The translations under genes were made by a program, and so were the position numbers. The notes under the pieces are model-generated. The model had not been told where the DNA came from and made no database searches. It saw only the letters and a program-made list of their open reading frames with translations. Shown here in pieces: positions 6,187 through 9,150 of a stretch of DNA of 9,150 bases; within the stretch, counting starts at the first letter, position 1; each line of letters opens with the position of its first letter. Origin of the DNA: Thiomicrospira sp. UBA5634 (lineage in GTDB: Bacteria > Pseudomonadota > Gammaproteobacteria > Thiomicrospirales > Thiomicrospiraceae). Where the stretch lies: the NCBI GenBank assembly GCA_002421475.1, contig DIJW01000130.1, positions 26,526 to 35,675 of the forward strand. The letters run 5' to 3'.

Positions 6187-6882
6187 TTAACATAAATCAA
6201 ATAATAAAAATTCTGCACTGGAATCAGTAGTGATAACCAGGCCTGGTTCTTCTTCAATTGCTAAACCATCGCCGGTTTGCATCTGTTCACCATTCACATC
6301 TAACTCACCTTTAACCAATTGTAGCCACACCCCGCGACCCGGACGCAGGTTAAAAGTCAGTTCTTGACCTGCTTCAAGTTCAGCACGATATAAGTCCACA
6401 TCTTGGTTAATAAACACTGCACCATCGTGAGGCTGTTGGCTCGCCAATAAGGTCAAGTTGCCCGCTGCCGATTGGTCATAACGAATCTGCTGATAACTCG
6501 GTTTAATATTATTTTCCGCCGGCATTAACCAAATTTGATATAAATGGGTGGTTTCGGTTTCTGACGGATTAAATTCGCTATGCGTAATGCCCGTACCGGC
6601 ACTCATACACTGAATTTCACCCTGTTTAATTTGTTCGACATTACCCATGCTGTCGCGGTGCGCCAAACTTCCCTCAATCACATAAGTAATGATTTCCATA
6701 TTGTCATGCGGGTGAGTCGGAAACCCAGAACTCGGCGCAATCCAATCCTCGTTCATCACACGTAAACTGCGAAAACGCATGTGGCGTCGATCAAAATAAC
6801 TGGAAAATGAAAAGCTGTGATATGACTTTAACCAGCCATGTTCGGCATAACCACGCTCATTTGACGGTCTTAACGTTATCAT
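6187..6882 (-). CDS. Pirin family cupin protein (YhhW-like)
   Basis: This 231-residue bicupin is the usual length for bacterial pirins. The N-terminal cupin has the complete metal site: H57 and H59 in THPHDNMEIITYVIEGSLAH, then H101 and E103 in GTGITHSEFNPS. The opening GYAEHGWLKSYHSFSFSSY (11-29) is also typical. The C-terminal cupin (about 140-231) lacks metal ligands, as in the family. E. coli YhhW and human pirin have quercetin 2,3-dioxygenase activity in vitro; the role in the cell is not settled, but these genes often sit with LysR regulators and quinone reductases, as here. The start is ATG 6882, with AAGGAG seven bases before it; a frame open to 6906 adds eight residues without ribosome-binding site. 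A palindrome copy near its end is read as EEPGLVI. Confidence 0.93.
   Translation of the reverse strand: MITLRPSNERGYAEHGWLKSYHSFSFSSYFDRRHMRFRSLRVMNEDWIAPSSGFPTHPHDNMEIITYVIEGSLAHRDSMGNVEQIKQGEIQCMSAGTGITHSEFNPSETETTHLYQIWLMPAENNIKPSYQQIRYDQSAAGNLTLLASQQPHDGAVFINQDVDLYRAELEAGQELTFNLRPGRGVWLQLVKGELDVNGEQMQTGDGLAIEEEPGLVITTDSSAEFLLFDLC
6235..6248. repeat. Iterated palindrome, copy extended to 14 bp
   Basis: AACCAGGCCTGGTT, containing the perfect 12-mer at 6236-6247, lies close to the 3' end of the pirin gene and is read on the minus strand as EEPGLVI. Confidence 0.9.
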
Positions 6883-6996
6883 TATTTTGCTCCTTAATTT
6901 TGACATGAGTAGATTACACTTTTGCTGTAATATTGATAATAGCCAATTTATGAAATAACCTTTTCCATATGAGAAAGATATTAAGGCAGATAAGTC
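6883..6996. promoter_or_regulatory. Divergent control region between pirin operon and LysR gene
   Basis: These 114 bases separate two divergent start codons, the classical place for a LysR-type operator. ATTG (6932-6935) and CAAT (6944-6947) form an interrupted dyad ATTG-N8-CAAT which also satisfies T-N11-A (T6934, A6946), the general LysR-type site. It lies about 50 bases from either start codon. No convincing -35/-10 pair was found on either strand. The assignment is by motif and position only. Confidence 0.5.
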
Positions 6997-7920
6997 ATGA
7001 TAAATCGCAAAGACTCGCTTGAAGGGCTAACCATTTTTGTCCAGGTGATTGAATCTGGTAGCTTTAGTGCCGCCGCCAGTGAACTGGGTTTTGCGGTATC
7101 ACACATTAGTAAGGCAATTACTAAACTGGAAGATAGGTTAGGTGCGCGCCTGATCAACCGCACCACGCGCAGTTTAAGTTTGACGGATGTTGGGCAGGTG
7201 TACTTTGATAAAGCCAAACAAATTGTCACCGATGCACACGAAGCCGAACAAAGTATTCATCAGCTGCAAGTCAGTCCAAGCGGCCGACTTAAAATCAGTT
7301 TGCCCACCAGCTTTGGTCAATCCCACATGCAACCGATCATTCGAGATTATTTATTACGTTATCCTGATGTCAAAATGCAGGTCGACTTTAGCAGTCGAAT
7401 GGTTGATGTGATTGGTGAAGGTTTTGATTTGTGTGTACGGATGGGTCAACCCAAAAGCTCTAACCTAATCAGTCGAACACTGCTGGAGTTTGAGTTTGTC
7501 ACCGTCGCCACACCGGAGTATTTTGCTAAACACGGCCAACCGAAACACCCGCATGATTTAAAAAATCATTCGGCGGTCAAATACATGTATAACCAAGTAC
7601 CGATTACTTGGGAGTTTAAAAATTCCCAAGGTGAAACCATCCATGTTGAAGTGCAAAACCAAGTCGAATGCAACAACTTACCGTTACAAAAAACCTTAGT
7701 GCTGGCAGGTTTAGGCATTGGGCGTTTACCGAGTTTTGTGTGTGAACAAGAAATTGCTCAAGGTAAACTCGTGCGGGTATTACAAGATTTTGAAATGCCG
7801 ACCCAATGTGCTTATATGGTGTATCCGCATCGTTTGCATTTATCGGCAAAAGTACGTGCATTTGTTGATTTAGCACTTAACTATTTTCAAACAGGGCAAT
7901 ACCTGCATGGTCAGCATTGA
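6997..7920 (+). CDS. LysR-type transcriptional regulator
   Basis: This is a full-length 307-residue LysR protein. The N-terminal winged helix-turn-helix is clear at about 8-66 (FVQVIESGSFSAAASELGF, then SHISKAITKLEDRLGARLIN and RTTRSLSLTDVGQ). A linker helix leads to the effector-binding domain from about residue 93 (GRLKISLPTSFG) to 295, resembling the CrgA/DhsA-like subgroup that often controls quinone or aldehyde stress genes. It is divergent from the pirin and FMN-reductase operon, so it most likely controls that operon and itself in response to an electrophile or quinone; the ligand is unknown. The start is ATG 6997, with AAGG ten bases upstream. Confidence 0.93.
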   Translation: MINRKDSLEGLTIFVQVIESGSFSAAASELGFAVSHISKAITKLEDRLGARLINRTTRSLSLTDVGQVYFDKAKQIVTDAHEAEQSIHQLQVSPSGRLKISLPTSFGQSHMQPIIRDYLLRYPDVKMQVDFSSRMVDVIGEGFDLCVRMGQPKSSNLISRTLLEFEFVTVATPEYFAKHGQPKHPHDLKNHSAVKYMYNQVPITWEFKNSQGETIHVEVQNQVECNNLPLQKTLVLAGLGIGRLPSFVCEQEIAQGKLVRVLQDFEMPTQCAYMVYPHRLHLSAKVRAFVDLALNYFQTGQYLHGQH

Positions 7921-7963
7921 TCTGGTTTAATAAAAACAGATCAATATGCTAAAAATATTTTTA
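7916..7963 (+). terminator. Hairpin and A/T palindrome after the LysR gene, possible terminator
   Basis: Nine-base arms ATTGATCTG (7916-7924) and CAGATCAAT (7937-7945) enclose a 12-base A/T loop, and the first arm includes the stop codon of the LysR gene. Directly after it is a perfect 14-bp palindrome TAAAAATATTTTTA (7950-7963), which offers a T-run. The combination looks like a transcription end signal, although stem and T-run are separated by four bases. Confidence 0.45.
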
Positions 7964-8076
7964 ACCGAATAATTTTTTTGTTATTAATCAACGTACAATA
8001 ATCACGTCCAACATTCGTTGGTTCTTGATGGGTATATCTTGCCCGCCGATAGCGTTTATTTTATTTGAGGTGTTGT

Positions 8077-8463
8077 ATGGATGACTTTAATCCATGCTTG
8101 TCTTGCGGTGTCTGTTGTACTCATTTTCGTGTTTCATTTTATTGGGCTGAGGCTGATCCATTTATGGGTGGCACAGTGCCGGCAGAGTTAACCGAAAAAA
8201 TTAACGACCGATTTGTATGTATGAAAGGTACAAATCAAAAAAATCCGCGTTGTATCGCATTAGAAGGCACGGTGGGTGAATGTGTTTCCTGCGCCATTTA
8301 TGATAAACGCTCTAATCCCTGCCGAGATTTTCCATTATGGATGGAGGATGGCAGTTTAAACCCGGAATGTCAGCGTTTACGTCAAATCCACGGCCTGCCG
8401 CCCATTATTCTGCCGGATGATCACCCAACGAATAATCCACCGACCATGCCACAGGTCGCTTAA
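8077..8463 (+). CDS. YkgJ family CxxCxxCC metal-cluster-binding protein
   Basis: This small 128-residue cytosolic protein opens with CLSCGVCC (C7, C10, C13, C14), the CxxCxxCC signature of the YkgJ family, annotated as zinc- or iron-chelating; no reaction is established for it. Further cysteines at 48, 59, 69, 72, 82 and 98 include CVSC (69-72) and the typical block CAIYDKRSNPCRDFP (72-86), which together could bind a second metal site. The end, from about 110, is proline-rich and probably disordered. The start is ATG 8077 with TTGAGG eight bases upstream; a TTG at 8065 in the same frame is rejected because it includes this ribosome-binding site. It lies 29 bases before the TsaC gene and may be co-transcribed with it. 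Confidence 0.88.
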   Translation: MDDFNPCLSCGVCCTHFRVSFYWAEADPFMGGTVPAELTEKINDRFVCMKGTNQKNPRCIALEGTVGECVSCAIYDKRSNPCRDFPLWMEDGSLNPECQRLRQIHGLPPIILPDDHPTNNPPTMPQVA

Positions 8464-8492
8464 AATAACGCAATTAAATTTGAGTTAAAGCG

Positions 8493-9038
8493 ATGGATTT
8501 GATCAAACAGGCACATCAACGGATTCAACAGGGTGAGGTGATTGCCTATCCAACCGAAGCGGTATTTGGTTTGGGTTGTGATCCGTTTAATCAACAAGCT
8601 GTGTTACGGTTATTAGCGTTAAAACAACGTGCCGTCGATAAAGGGTTGATTTTAGTTGCCGCGCATCCGCAAGCATTTGCAGGTTTAACTTTACTGAACC
8701 ACCAGGCCTGGTCGCAACAGGTGTTAACCTCTTGGCAAGACAGTCATCAAGCTATCAGTTGGGTTTTACCTAAAACGGATTTATGTCCGACATGGATTAG
8801 TGGCGCCCATGATTCGGTGGCGGTCAGGGTGAGCCATCATCCGATTGTGAAAGCTTTATGCGGTGATGGCGTTTTAGTATCCACCTCCGCTAATCCGGCC
8901 GGCGAAGAACCTGCTCGAACTTGCCAACAGGTAAACGATTATTTTGCCGATCAAGTCTGGTGTTTGGACGCCCCGCTGGGCGGGCTCGCGCAACCTTCAC
9001 AAATTTGGCATGCACAAACGGGTCAACGTTTACGTTAA
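8493..9038 (+). CDS. tsaC: Threonylcarbamoyl-AMP synthase TsaC (YrdC/Sua5 family)
   Basis: TsaC makes threonylcarbamoyl-AMP from threonine, bicarbonate and ATP, the first step of the t6A modification at position 37 of ANN-decoding tRNAs; it is essential or nearly so in many bacteria. The 181-residue length fits the short TsaC form without the Sua5 extension. Seen motifs are VIAYPTEAVFGLGCDP (16-31), LKQRAVDKGLILVA (43-56), the substrate-contact KQR...K set, VLPKT (91-95), ISGAHDSVAVRVSHHP (102-117), VLVSTSANPAGEEPART (127-143) and the end motif QPSQIWHAQTG (167-177). The upstream signal is only a weak GAG. A palindrome copy in the gene is read as NHQAWSQ at 69-75, in a variable segment between motifs. 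Confidence 0.95.
   Translation: MDLIKQAHQRIQQGEVIAYPTEAVFGLGCDPFNQQAVLRLLALKQRAVDKGLILVAAHPQAFAGLTLLNHQAWSQQVLTSWQDSHQAISWVLPKTDLCPTWISGAHDSVAVRVSHHPIVKALCGDGVLVSTSANPAGEEPARTCQQVNDYFADQVWCLDAPLGGLAQPSQIWHAQTGQRLR
8701..8712. repeat. Iterated palindrome ACCAGGCCTGGT, copy in tsaC
   Basis: Perfect 12-bp palindrome inside a plus-strand gene, read in the CAG GCC TGG (Gln-Ala-Trp) frame. It lies in a stretch of TsaC that is not part of a conserved motif. Confidence 0.9.
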
Positions 9039-9074
9039 TTGGACAGCTAATTAAATAATAAGTTTGATAAACCG

Positions 9075-9149
9075 CTAGTGTTTTCGTCTAATTTTGTAGC
9101 GTTTATTAACCTGGTGAACCATGTATAAACCGGCTAATCCCAACAGTAA
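9075..9149 (-). CDS. C-terminal end of an unknown protein, probably membrane-bound (cut by window edge)
   Basis: The minus strand is open from the window edge at 9149 to a TAG at 9075-9077. It encodes LLLGLAGLYMVHQVNKRYK followed by IRRKH, a hydrophobic stretch and then a strongly basic tail. This looks like the last membrane segment and cytosolic end of a membrane protein, convergent with tsaC. I do not recognise the family. Only 24 residues are visible. An alternative is a plus-strand gene starting at ATG 9121 (MYKPANPNSN), for which only a weak GGTG signal is present. Confidence 0.45.
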   Translation of the reverse strand, partial: LLLGLAGLYMVHQVNKRYKIRRKH

Positions 9150-9150
9150 T

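Noticed and set aside
6171..6257. N-terminal extension of 29 residues on the FMN reductase
   Set aside because: It runs through the end of the pirin gene; the family fold starts directly at the ATG at 6170, with a GAGGA before it.
8009..8022. CCAAC-ATTC-GTTGG hairpin upstream of the YkgJ-like gene
   Set aside because: The five-base stem is too short to distinguish from chance, and no riboswitch or known RNA motif is recognised around it.
408..8712. The repeat as a DNA-uptake sequence (as in Neisseria or Haemophilus)
   Set aside because: Known uptake sequences are not palindromic and occur in an orientation; this one is fully symmetrical, so that model does not fit well, although it is not excluded.
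408..8712. The repeat as a CRISPR array or as insertion-sequence ends
   Set aside because: Spacing is irregular, from hundreds to thousands of bases; flanks differ, no target duplications or transposase are present, and the copies lie inside intact genes.

Overview
The window looks like chromosomal DNA of a gammaproteobacterium. It is moderately AT-rich, genes are tightly packed on both strands, and an outer-membrane TonB-dependent receptor, an MltC-type lytic transglycosylase lipoprotein and a TsaC protein all match gammaproteobacterial families best. I cannot name the genus. There is no sign of a phage, insertion sequence, CRISPR array, rRNA or tRNA. Genes are mostly housekeeping or envelope functions, and none shows an obvious frameshift.

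Layout from left to right. At 1-287 (minus) is the N-terminal part of an SCO1/SenC-like membrane-anchored protein, cut by the window edge. At 466-3033 (minus) a two-gene unit encodes a small histidine-rich DUF2946-like exported protein, followed by a ZnuD-like TonB-dependent receptor; a Zur-box-like sequence lies just upstream. Divergent from it is an MltC-like murein transglycosylase (3112-4260, plus), which converges on an acyltransferase-3 membrane protein (4276-5499, minus). At 5634-6882 (minus) a pirin gene and an NADPH-dependent FMN reductase gene form an operon, divergent from a LysR regulator (6997-7920, plus), a typical redox or quinone-response arrangement. Next come a YkgJ-like CxxCxxCC protein (8077-8463, plus) and TsaC, the tRNA threonylcarbamoyl-AMP synthase (8493-9038, plus). 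The right edge probably holds the C-terminal end of a convergent membrane protein (9075-9149, minus).

The most striking signal is not a gene. It is a 12-bp perfect palindrome, ACCAGGCCTGGT, present six times exactly (903, 1731, 2756, 4263, 6236, 8701) and twice with one base changed (408, 2109). It is scattered over unrelated genes on both strands at roughly 0.4-2.5 kb spacing. One copy fills almost the whole 15-bp gap between two convergent genes, one is the heart of a terminator-like hairpin, and the rest lie inside coding sequence, where they appear as Gln-Ala-Trp or Pro-Gly-Leu. It resembles in behaviour the highly iterated palindrome HIP1 of cyanobacteria, but with a different sequence: two abutting CCWGG sites. 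This is the best candidate for an undescribed genome-wide system.
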